Assembly: GCA_035534495.1 (NCBI GenBank)
Contig: DATLRW010000193.1
Span: forward strand, 1-6,418
Source: JAKASX01 sp035534495
Lineage (GTDB): Bacteria > Acidobacteriota > Terriglobia > Acidiferrales > UBA7541
Length of the DNA stretch: 6,418 nt
Direction of reading: 5' to 3'
Under the pieces are notes generated by a model that saw only the letters and a program-made list of their open reading frames with translations, did no database searches and was not told where the DNA came from. The first letter of the stretch is position 1; every line of letters starts with the position of its first letter. Positions 1 to 5,258 of the stretch are shown one piece after another. The position numbers were made by a program, and so were the translations under genes.

Positions 1-459
1 ACGTCTCGTAAAACCGCAATTTTTCACCGCCGGTTGACCGGGAGCGGGAAAAATTCAGTCCCCCGGTCGCACCCGCCGACAGCCTGCAACCACCACCTGA
101 ATTTCCGCAATGATCGCCGCTGCCCCGTCCGCGCGGCTAGAAAGGCCGATAGCCCTTCGTCAATCTGATGCGCGGCCCAGGCCAAAAGCATCTGTATAAC
201 CCGGAAAAGACGCCCCGGCGTCCCCCAAAGCCTCCCGCGCTCCCGCCATGGCGGTGGTTGTGAAGACAATCTCATTTTCTAACGCATGGAATTCCGCAGG
301 CAACCATCTATCCTCGCCGCCCGGAAAAAACCGCCGCGACTATCCAAAATAGTATAGACGGTGTTCGGCCGGCATTCGGTTTCCGCGAATCGAGGGTAGG
401 GCATCGAAGCGCAGGCCGGAAGCGGCCGATTCAGGCGGCGCTCAAAGGGAACCTTCGCG
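1..459. other. Region without a convincing gene, downstream of hemA
   Basis: I see no gene here with recognisable protein content. A minus-strand reading frame of 83 codons (24-275) starts at ATG 273-275 without a ribosome binding site. Its product is Arg/Trp-rich with no motif I know, so I do not call it. A small hairpin GGCCG-CTTC-CGGCC (414-427) lies 33 bases past the hemA stop, but no T-run follows it on the minus strand, so it is a weak terminator candidate at best. A perfect 12-base palindrome CCGCCATGGCGG is at 243-254. No hemC or hemL-like sequence follows hemA, although such genes often do in other bacteria. Confidence 0.5.
18..55. repeat. Inverted repeat with T-run/A-run arms
   Basis: AATTTTTC (18-25) is perfectly complementary to GAAAAATT (48-55). 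The 22 bases between can pair further through CCGC/GCGG with small bulges. The arms run T-stem-A on both strands, which is the opposite of an intrinsic terminator (A-stem-T), so I read it as a symmetrical structure or protein-binding site of unknown role. Confidence 0.5.
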
Positions 460-1782
460 TTAAGCGACGTTTGAGGGCGACGGGTCGGGTTCCATGTCGG
501 CGGGAGAAGCAAGCGAGGACTGAGTCAGGTGGAACAGGTGGCGAAGGGCGGCGGCCATCTCTTCCTGCTCCGGTTTCCGGCGGGCCTGTTTCAACTCGCG
601 CGCCAGTTCCCCCGCCACTCGATCCATGATGCGCGCCGTAACGGCTTCGAGATCGTCATGGCCGGGTTCGGTGGTGTTGGAGGCGGCTTGAAATCGGGCG
701 ATTTCGGCCCGGCGAATCTCTTCGAGGCGAGCCCGGAGGGCCACGATCGTGGGCACGACGCGCTCGGCATCGAGTTCCCGCTCGAACGACCGCGCTTCCT
801 GCAGGACGATCTTTTCCCCATCGGCGGCGGCAGCCAGACGCCCGTCGAGGTTGCCGGCGACGACGCCTTGCAGATCGTCGATGTCGTACAGGAAGAAGCC
901 GGGCAGATCGCGCACGGCCGGATCGATGTCCCGGGGCACGGCGATATCGATCATGAAAACCGGTTGTCCATCGCGCATCCGGCGAATGCGTTCGGCGTCC
1001 TCGCGATCCAGAATGACGTGCGGGCAGCCGGTCGAGCTGAGAATGATGTCGGCGGCGGCCAGACATTCCCAACGGTCCTCGAAGCGGACCGCCTTGCCGC
1101 CCAGCTCCGTGGCCAGGGCAACGGCATGCTCATAGGTGCGGTTGGTCACCCATAGAGTGCCCACGCCCGCCGAAAGAAGGTAGCGGGCGGAAAGCTCGCT
1201 CATCTTTCCCGAGCCGAGCAGCATCACGTTGCGATTTTCAAACGTGTCGAACATCTGGCGGGCGAGCGCCACGGCGGCATAGGGGATCGAAACGGGCGCG
1301 GCGCCAATCGCGGTCTTGTTGCGTACCTGCTTGGATACGCCGAGCGCCTTTTGGAATACGTGGTCCAGGAAACGGCCGGTCGTTCCGGCCTGGCGTGCCT
1401 TGGCCCACGCGCCCTTCACCTGGGCGACGATCTGCGGCTCGCCGACGACGAGGGAATCGAGGCTGGATGCCACGCGAAACAGGTGGAGCAAGGCCTCGCT
1501 TCCCGAGAACTGGTAAAACTGCTTCGCCTGTTCTTCGGTCAAGCTGAATTCAGAGGCGAGGAATTGATGGATCGAGGCGGAAGCCTCGCCAGTGCCGCTC
1601 GCCCAGACAACGAATTCGGTGCGATTGCAGGTGGAAAGGATCACCACTTCCTGAATGCCGGGGGCCTCGTTCAGGCTGTGAAGGGAAGGATAGAGCCGGC
1701 TTTCGCTGACAGAAAATCGCTCCCGAATTTCTACGGGCGCCGTGTGGTGGCTGATCCCGATGACGAGCAGGTTCGACTCCAA
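460..1782 (-). CDS. hemA: Glutamyl-tRNA reductase
   Basis: This enzyme reduces glutamyl-tRNA(Glu) with NADPH to glutamate-1-semialdehyde, the first committed step of tetrapyrrole synthesis by the C5 pathway, in the cytoplasm. Numbered from the TTG start, the 440-aa product shows the N-terminal catalytic domain with NLLVIGISHHTAPVEIRERF (4-23) and STCNRTE, whose Cys52 is the expected thioester nucleophile. It also has the family block GEPQI (114-118), an NADPH-binding domain with GSGKM (190-194) and TNRT (213-216), SSTG (249-252), and DIAVPRD (279-285). The C-terminal helical dimerisation region is rich in Arg/Glu. The length fits the family (about 415-450 aa). The frame stays open upstream to 2082, but family alignment begins near residue 4 of this start. 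TTG 1782-1780 has GGGAGG eight bases upstream, while ATG 1812-1810 has no good site. The gene is divergent from typA and stands alone, with no hem gene downstream in the window. Confidence 0.95.
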   Translation of the reverse strand: MESNLLVIGISHHTAPVEIRERFSVSESRLYPSLHSLNEAPGIQEVVILSTCNRTEFVVWASGTGEASASIHQFLASEFSLTEEQAKQFYQFSGSEALLHLFRVASSLDSLVVGEPQIVAQVKGAWAKARQAGTTGRFLDHVFQKALGVSKQVRNKTAIGAAPVSIPYAAVALARQMFDTFENRNVMLLGSGKMSELSARYLLSAGVGTLWVTNRTYEHAVALATELGGKAVRFEDRWECLAAADIILSSTGCPHVILDREDAERIRRMRDGQPVFMIDIAVPRDIDPAVRDLPGFFLYDIDDLQGVVAGNLDGRLAAAADGEKIVLQEARSFERELDAERVVPTIVALRARLEEIRRAEIARFQAASNTTEPGHDDLEAVTARIMDRVAGELARELKQARRKPEQEEMAAALRHLFHLTQSSLASPADMEPDPSPSNVA

Positions 1783-1790
1783 GCCCAAGA

Positions 1791-1796
1791 CCTCCC
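1791..1796 (-). promoter_or_regulatory. hemA: Ribosome binding site that fixes the hemA start
   Basis: On the minus strand GGGAGG lies eight bases before TTG at 1782-1780. It falls inside the reading frame if the upstream ATG (1812-1810) were used, and that ATG has only a poor G-rich stretch ahead of it. The site therefore favours the TTG start. Confidence 0.65.
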
Positions 1797-1847
1797 AAGG
1801 CAAAACGTACATGCTACCCGCACATCCGCTGCCAGTCCAATGGAAAA

Positions 1848-1853
1848 AGTATA
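1848..1853 (-). promoter_or_regulatory. Possible hemA -10 box
   Basis: On the minus strand the hexamer TATACT (5 of 6 to TATAAT) sits in an A/T-rich patch of a G/C-rich region, which would give a leader of about 60 nt to the TTG start. No clear -35 box is found at 16-18 bases; the best is CAAGGG. It is a candidate only. Confidence 0.3.
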
Positions 1854-1976
1854 GAAAAAGCCCCATCAATCCCTTGGAAATGTGACGCTTAGGAAGCAGA
1901 CCCCCGCGCCCGGCGCCGAAATCGGGGCAGGGTGGGGAATTTTTCGCTAGCTCTCCGAGGGGGAGTGCGGCATTTC

Positions 1977-2013
1977 CCGCTGCGGCGAGGCCTGCCCGGC
2001 TTCGCCGCAGCGG
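1977..2013. repeat. Long perfect hairpin in the hemA-typA divergent region
   Basis: CCGCTGCGGCGA (1977-1988) is perfectly complementary to TCGCCGCAGCGG (2002-2013). Inside, G-U plus GCC/GGC pairs extend the stem to 16 base pairs around a five-base loop TGCCC. No T-run follows on either strand, so it is not a standard terminator. It may be a cruciform or operator between two divergent promoters, part of an unannotated small RNA, or a member of a dispersed palindrome family. Confidence 0.6.
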
Positions 2014-2090
2014 CCTGACGCGAAAGACATGGTAGAATTGGACAGGGATTGGCCGCTCGGCTCCGGCAATTCGATCCACCACATTCTAAG

Positions 2091-2124
2091 AGGGGCTGCG
2101 AGGTTTGTGCCTGCAGCCCCTTAT
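2091..2124 (+). terminator. Terminator-like hairpin in the typA leader
   Basis: AGGGGCTGC (2091-2099) pairs with GCAGCCCCT (2113-2121). After a bulged G, AGG/CCT adds three pairs around a six-base loop. A T-rich stretch TTATTCTTT follows on the plus strand. The structure ends about 23 bases before the typA ATG, and no plus-strand gene lies upstream. It would therefore either stop antisense transcripts leaving the hemA side or attenuate typA itself. A possible -10 (TAGAAT, 2033-2038) upstream would place the hairpin inside the typA leader. Confidence 0.45.
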
Positions 2125-2146
2125 TCTTTGGGATAACGGGAAACTT

Positions 2147-3976
2147 ATGACGCAATCAATTCGCAACATCGCTATTGTGGCGCACGTCGATCACGGCAAA
2201 ACGACCCTGGTCGATGCCATGCTGCAGCAGAGCGGCGCGTTTCGGGCCAATCAAGAGGTGGTCGAGCGCGTGATGGACTCGAACGACCTGGAACGCGAGC
2301 GCGGCATCACGATTCTGGCGAAGAACACCGCCGTCTTCTACCACGACTGCAAGATCAATATCGTCGATACGCCGGGACACAGCGATTTCGGCGGCGAAGT
2401 CGAACGGGCGCTGCGCATGGTCGACGGGGTGCTATTGCTGGTGGACGCGAGCGAAGGTCCACTGCCGCAAACCCGCTACGTTTTGCAGAAGGCGCTGCAG
2501 GCGCGCCTGGTGCCCATCATCGTGCTCAATAAGATCGACCGCGCCGACGCCAGAGCGAAAGAGGTTCTCGACGAAATCTACGATCTGTTCATCGATCTGG
2601 ACGCCGCCGAGGATCAGCTCGATTTTCCGGTTCTTTACACCAATGCGCGATCCGGCGTCGCGCACCTGGCGCTCGATGACGGCTCAACCACCCTCGATCC
2701 GCTCTTCAAGACGATTGTCGCCTCCATTCCCCCTCCGGCGGGAGACGAGGCGGGCGTTCTGCAAATCCAGGTGATGAATCTCGATTACAGCGATTATCTG
2801 GGGCGCATCGCCATCGGCCGCGTCTTCAGCGGCTCGCTTGATCGCGGCGCCCAGGTCGGCATCGCCAAGCTGTCCGGGGCGGTCGTGCCCACGACGATTA
2901 CCAAGCTGTTCACGTTTCGCGGCCTGGGACGCGACGAAACCGAGCGGGCGCCGTCCGGCGAGATCGTGGCGATTGCCGGGGTCGAGGGCATCGAGATCGG
3001 CGAAACGATCACGAGCCTGGAAACCCCCAAGCCTTGCGAGCCGCTGGGAATCGACGAACCGACCCTCACCATGATCTTCACGGTGAACACGTCGCCGATG
3101 GCCGGGCGCGAAGGCACCCTGGTGACCTCGCGCGACATTCGCGGGCGGCTGCAAAAAGAGCTGCTGACCAACGTTTCGATTCGCGTCGAAGATACCGACT
3201 CGCCCGACACCTTCCGCGTGCTCGGGCGGGGCGAGCTGCAACTGGCGATTCTGCTCGAAACGATGCGGCGTGAGGGCTATGAAGTGACGGTGGGCAAGCC
3301 GGAAATCGTCGTCCGGACGGAAAACGGCAAGCGGCTCGAACCGGTCGAGCGCCTGCTGGTCGATTGCCCGGAATCGTTCGTCGGGGTGGTGATGGAAACC
3401 CTGGGCGGGCGGCGTTCGGAACTGCTGAAAATGGTCAATCACGGCTCGGGCCGCGCGCGCATGGAATTCCGTATCCCGGCGCGCGGTTTGATCGGGTTGC
3501 GCGGCCAGTTGCTCACCGATACGCGCGGCACGGCATTGCTGCACTCGCTCTTCGACGGCTGGGCCGACTACGCCGGCGATCTTCCCTCGCGTCCCACCGG
3601 GTCGCTTGTCGCCGACCGCGTCGGGAAATCCACGGCATTCGCCTTGTGGAATCTGCAGGAGCGGGGCGAGTTGTTCATCGGACCAGGGACGGAAGTCTAC
3701 GGCGGAATGATCGTGGGCGAAAATTCGCGCGATGCCGATATCGACGTGAACGTCACCAAGGAAAAGAAGCAGACGAACATGCGCGCGTCGAGCGCCGACG
3801 AGGCCATTCGCCTGATCCCGCACCGCGTCATGACGATCGAAGCGGCCATCGAATTCATCGCCGAAGACGAATACGTCGAGATCACGCCGCAATCGATTCG
3901 CCTGCGCAAGAAAGTGCTCGATCCGAAAAAGCGTCCGCGCCGCTGGCAGCACGCCAAGGCCGATTCGGTGGCCTAA
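2147..3976 (+). CDS. typA: Ribosome-associated translational GTPase TypA/BipA
   Basis: TypA/BipA is an EF-G-like GTPase that binds the ribosome and supports large-subunit assembly, mainly under cold or other stress. The 609-aa product has the full family length (about 600-615). The GTPase motifs are AHVDHGKTT (12-20), RGIT (52-55), DTPGH (74-78), NKID (128-131) and a G5-like TNARSG (165-170). Elongation-factor domains II, III and V follow; the stretch GRARMEFRIPARGLIGLRG is typical of domain V in this protein. The TypA-specific C-terminal domain contains GENSRD and TKEKKQTNMRAS (537-548) and ends with a basic tail. The start is ATG 2147: homology begins there, and GGGA lies five bases ahead (a weak ribosome binding site). 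An in-frame TTG at 2105 would lie inside the leader hairpin and adds no family sequence. The gene is divergent from hemA and is followed by the tRNA-Arg locus. No unusual residue is seen. Confidence 0.97.
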   Translation: MTQSIRNIAIVAHVDHGKTTLVDAMLQQSGAFRANQEVVERVMDSNDLERERGITILAKNTAVFYHDCKINIVDTPGHSDFGGEVERALRMVDGVLLLVDASEGPLPQTRYVLQKALQARLVPIIVLNKIDRADARAKEVLDEIYDLFIDLDAAEDQLDFPVLYTNARSGVAHLALDDGSTTLDPLFKTIVASIPPPAGDEAGVLQIQVMNLDYSDYLGRIAIGRVFSGSLDRGAQVGIAKLSGAVVPTTITKLFTFRGLGRDETERAPSGEIVAIAGVEGIEIGETITSLETPKPCEPLGIDEPTLTMIFTVNTSPMAGREGTLVTSRDIRGRLQKELLTNVSIRVEDTDSPDTFRVLGRGELQLAILLETMRREGYEVTVGKPEIVVRTENGKRLEPVERLLVDCPESFVGVVMETLGGRRSELLKMVNHGSGRARMEFRIPARGLIGLRGQLLTDTRGTALLHSLFDGWADYAGDLPSRPTGSLVADRVGKSTAFALWNLQERGELFIGPGTEVYGGMIVGENSRDADIDVNVTKEKKQTNMRASSADEAIRLIPHRVMTIEAAIEFIAEDEYVEITPQSIRLRKKVLDPKKRPRRWQHAKADSVA

Positions 3977-3983
3977 AGGCCAA

Positions 3984-4024
3984 GGGCGGCGCGCAGGGTC
4001 ACGCGCCCCCCATCGAGCGTTTTT
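3984..4024 (+). terminator. Possible typA terminator
   Basis: GGG-C-GGCGCG (3984-3993) can pair with CGCGCC-C-CCC (4002-4011) with one internal C/C mismatch and an eight-base loop, starting seven bases after the typA stop. A run of five T (4020-4024) follows, but only after an eight-base gap, so the call is weak. The T-run belongs to the segment duplicated ahead of the intact tRNA. Confidence 0.35.
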
Positions 4025-4083
4025 CCCCTTCGCCCGCCCATGTTAAACTGGCGTGCGTGCGCCCGTAGCTCAGTTGGATAGAG
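4018..4083 (+). repeat. Direct repeat, copy 1: tRNA-Arg promoter plus 5' part of the tRNA
   Basis: This segment matches 4154-4219 without gaps at an offset of 136 bases. The last 48 bases (4036-4083 against 4172-4219) are identical, and CGTTTTTCCCC at the left edge is identical too, with a short divergent patch between. It contains the putative tRNA promoter and the tRNA sequence up to the D-stem GAG, where identity stops abruptly. Confidence 0.85.
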
Positions 4084-4125
4084 TCCGCCGCAGGCGGAAA
4101 CCAGAAGACAGCGAGTTCCATCCCT
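4059..4125 (+). pseudogene. Degenerate tRNA-Arg copy with a palindrome in place of the anticodon arm
   Basis: Bases 4059-4083 equal the first 25 bases of the intact tRNA-Arg (acceptor strand and D-arm). Instead of the anticodon 5' arm and loop there is TCCGCCGCAGGCGGA (4084-4098). After it AACCAGAAG (4099-4107) again matches the intact gene's anticodon 3' arm. The T-arm is recognisable but decayed (GTTCCATCCCT against GTTCGAATCCCT), and no matching 3' acceptor strand can be found. It cannot fold as a tRNA and has no anticodon. The right edge is approximate, because similarity fades after about 4125. Confidence 0.75.
4084..4098. repeat. Palindrome TCCGCC-GCA-GGCGGA, copy 1
   Basis: Six-base arms are perfectly complementary around a three-base centre. 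It lies immediately after the tRNA D-stem GAG. A sister copy (4550-4564) with centre GGA occupies the same position of the downstream degenerate tRNA. It may be a small dispersed palindromic element. Confidence 0.7.
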
Positions 4126-4153
4126 TATCGCCAGCGCCGGGGTAGTGTGTGTT

Positions 4154-4219
4154 CGTTTTTCCCCGTATCGAGCCCATGTTAAACTGGCGTGCGTGCGCCC
4201 GTAGCTCAGTTGGATAGAG
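4154..4219 (+). repeat. Direct repeat, copy 2: promoter and 5' part of the intact tRNA-Arg
   Basis: This is the partner of 4018-4083 at a constant 136-base offset. It covers the upstream region and first 25 bases of the functional tRNA, so the duplicated unit included both promoter and gene. Confidence 0.85.
4157..4185 (+). promoter_or_regulatory. Putative tRNA-Arg promoter
   Basis: TTTTCC (4157-4162), a 17-base spacer and TAAACT (4180-4185) form a moderate sigma-70-like promoter placing the transcript start near 4192, three bases before the mature tRNA 5' end. The same elements occur ahead of the degenerate copy (4021-4049). The match to consensus is only 3/6 and 4/6; position and duplication with the tRNA are the main support. 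Confidence 0.4.
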
Positions 4220-4271
4220 CGTCTGGCTACGAACCAGAAGGTCGGGGGTTCGAATCCCTCCGGGCGCACCA
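4195..4271 (+). tRNA. tRNA-Arg(ACG)
   Basis: A complete cloverleaf is visible. The acceptor stem is GCGCCCG/CGGGCGC (4195-4201, 4261-4267), the D-stem GCTC/GAGC, and the anticodon stem TCTGG/CCAGA. The loop CTACGAA gives anticodon ACG at 4229-4231. The T-stem is GGGGG/CCCTC with one G-U pair and T-loop TTCGAAT. The discriminator is A4268 and CCA is encoded at 4269-4271. Anticodon ACG is normally edited to ICG by TadA and reads CGU, CGC and CGA. It is the only intact tRNA here; degenerate relatives lie on both sides, and a GIY-YIG gene starts 12 bases after its CCA. Confidence 0.97.
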
Positions 4272-4275
4272 CTTT
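4242..4275 (+). repeat. Direct repeat of tRNA 3' half, left copy (att-like)
   Basis: The T-arm, 3' acceptor strand, CCA and following CTTT of the intact tRNA recur at 4582-4615 with 31 of 34 bases identical (differences at 4246, 4263 and 4268). The pair brackets the GIY-YIG gene. This resembles the attL/attR pair left when an element enters a tRNA 3' end and restores it. Confidence 0.8.
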
Positions 4276-4283
4276 CCCCCTCA

Positions 4284-4547
4284 ATGTTCACTGTATATGT
4301 GCTTCGCAGCGACGCGACGGGCCGTTTGTATGTCGGCCTGACGCGCGACGTCGAACGGCGTGTATTCCAACACAACGACGGTGTGACCAAATCCACGAAG
4401 GGCCGCGGGCCGTGGAGGCTCGTTTACCGCGAGGAGTGTGAAACGCGTTCTACAGCGGTTCGGCGCGAACGGTTTCTGAAGAGCGGCCAGGGGCGCGAGT
4501 TGCTGAAAGGGCTCTTGAGCGAAGCTGAGCGGAGCCCAGCCGGATAG
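4284..4547 (+). CDS. Small GIY-YIG nuclease family protein
   Basis: The 87-aa product is a single-domain GIY-YIG protein of the short bacterial type (YhbQ/UPF0213-like). The first motif is VYVL (4-7) and the second YVG (16-18). A conserved Arg lies in TRDVERR (20-26), followed by QHN (29-31) and STKGRGPWRLVYREE (37-51), then RRERFLKSG (60-68), where Glu62 is the likely metal-binding catalytic residue. Family members are DNA nucleases or presumed ones; the target of this protein is unknown. It begins 12 bases after the tRNA CCA with no ribosome binding site, so it may depend on the tRNA transcript. Its last codons (SPAG) and stop lie within sequence resembling a tRNA D-arm, so the C-terminus is probably derived from the junction with the downstream degenerate tRNA. 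The flanking repeats suggest the gene moved here as a cassette. Confidence 0.88.
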   Translation: MFTVYVLRSDATGRLYVGLTRDVERRVFQHNDGVTKSTKGRGPWRLVYREECETRSTAVRRERFLKSGQGRELLKGLLSEAERSPAG

Positions 4548-4611
4548 AGTCCGCCGGAGGCGGAAATACGCCTCAGGCGGATCGGTGGTTCGAATCCCTC
4601 CGTGCGCGCCA
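4531..4611 (+). pseudogene. Degenerate downstream tRNA-Arg-like copy with two palindromes in the middle
   Basis: 4531-4549 matches 4201-4219 of the intact tRNA at 15 of 19 bases (D-arm). After GAG the anticodon region is replaced by TCCGCC-GGA-GGCGGA (4550-4564), four bases, and CGCC-TCA-GGCG (4569-4579). A good T-arm and 3' acceptor strand with encoded CCA follow (4582-4611). The 5' acceptor strand is missing, because the GIY-YIG coding end occupies that position. The discriminator is G instead of A, and the T-stem carries a mismatch. It cannot be a working tRNA. Confidence 0.75.
4550..4581. repeat. Paired palindromes, TCCGCC-GGA-GGCGGA and CGCC-TCA-GGCG
   Basis: Two hairpin-forming units stand in tandem. 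The outer TCCGCC (4550-4555) can alternatively pair with the last GGCGGA (4576-4581), so the block can form either two small hairpins or one larger one. The first unit is the sister of 4084-4098. Confidence 0.65.
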
Positions 4612-4615
4612 CTTT
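4582..4615 (+). repeat. Direct repeat of tRNA 3' half, right copy (att-like)
   Basis: Partner of 4242-4275 at an offset of 340 bases (31/34 identical). Similarity continues loosely for a few pyrimidine-rich bases. It marks the right edge of the proposed GIY-YIG cassette. Confidence 0.8.
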
Positions 4616-4870
4616 TCTCCTGCGCTCATGCTGGTTTTGCGAGAGAAGCGAGATTGGCGGGGAGGGGTGATTCTACCCTGGCGCTACCCAACGCCAAGAT
4701 AATCTCTCTTTATCAGCGGGTCCGAGATTAGAGTCCAACGCGGCTTACCAAATCCCCAATGAGCATGGGGTGATCAAAAGCACATTTTGCTCGGTGTCGT
4801 AAGGCATGGTTCTTGGGTTCTTTGTGGGTACGCATATCGGCGGATCAACTCCCGACACGCATATCTTGCC

Positions 4871-4892
4871 AATCCCTCCTGTGTACCACTTT
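4871..4892 (+). repeat. Possible further tRNA 3'-end remnant
   Basis: AATCCCTCC (4871-4879) and ACCACTTT (4885-4892) match the T-arm/acceptor and CCA-tail parts of the intact tRNA-Arg, separated by five bases instead of six. GGCGGATC about 30 bases upstream is also shared with the downstream degenerate copy. Short matches like these can arise by chance, so this is tentative. Confidence 0.35.
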
Positions 4893-4957
4893 CCTGAATG
4901 ATTCGGGTTTTGTGAACCGGGCAAAACGGCGTGTTTGAGTGGGTTCCATGCTGGTGG

Positions 4958-5004
4958 CGGGTGGCCCAAGAGTTTCACGACAGGGAGCCATTCTTTGCAC
5001 CCAC
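4958..5004 (+). repeat. Dispersed direct repeat, copy A
   Basis: 4958-4987 matches 6341-6370 at 28 of 30 bases, and 4961-5004 matches 6375-6418 at 37 of 44. The shared core is GAGTTTCACGACAGGGA. All copies have the same orientation and lie on either side of the two-gene unknown operon. Confidence 0.75.
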
Positions 5005-5060
5005 AGGGGCATGTTAGCATCGCGGCTCTCGTTGCAGCGTTGCCTTTGCGGGTGCCCCAT

Positions 5061-5077
5061 CCCTTGCTTCGCAAGGG
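5061..5077. repeat. Small hairpin CCCTTGC-TTC-GCAAGGG
   Basis: A perfect seven-base-pair stem with a three-base loop, preceded by GGGTGCCCCAT. The combination resembles intergenic repeats I associate with acidobacterial genomes. No T-run follows. Confidence 0.5.
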
Positions 5078-5229
5078 TGAGATACCTTAGTTTCTGTCTC
5101 CGATGGCGAAGGGGCTTAAGCGCCACTGCGGCTGCCGAGCAGCTATCGCTTCATCAGGCAACGGGGAGAATTCCTGACTGTCATCGATTGGATTGGTCGG
5201 CGGCTGGGCGCTTCAGTTACGTCGGAAAA

Positions 5230-5258
5230 GCCCCACGCTCACAAGCCGAGCGTAGGGC
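5230..5258. repeat. Hairpin GCCCCACGCTC / GAGCGTAGGGC
   Basis: Eleven-base arms pair with one C/A mismatch around a seven-base loop (5241-5247). No T-run follows on the plus strand; GAAAAG precedes it. This is possibly a repeat unit of the same debris zone, or a minus-strand terminator whose T-run is CTTTTCC (5224-5230 read on the minus strand). Confidence 0.45.

Noticed and set aside
24..275. Minus-strand 83-codon frame downstream of hemA
   Set aside because: No ribosome binding site, no recognised motif, stop inside an inverted repeat; not enough to call a gene.
529..1155. Plus-strand 208-codon frame opposite hemA
   Set aside because: Antisense shadow of hemA.
1880..1905. AGGAAGCAG as a signal recognition particle RNA apical loop
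   Set aside because: The flanking conserved bases and helix of that RNA are absent.
2684..3952. Minus-strand 422-codon frame opposite typA
   Set aside because: Shadow of a high-GC gene; the composition is His/Arg/Asp-rich with no family sequence.
4059..4125. A second functional tRNA-Arg
   Set aside because: The anticodon loop is replaced by a palindrome and no 3' acceptor strand pairs with the 5' strand.
3973..4396. Minus-strand frames encoding EGFEPPTF-like peptides across the tRNA locus
   Set aside because: These are antisense readings of the tRNA T-arm and 5' half, a well-known false protein pattern.
4424..4612. Minus-strand 62-codon frame with TEGFEPPI
   Set aside because: Same cause: antisense of the degenerate tRNA 3' half and of the GIY-YIG gene.
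4018..4615. CRISPR array
   Set aside because: The repeats are tRNA-derived, unevenly spaced and too few; there are no regular spacers or cas genes.
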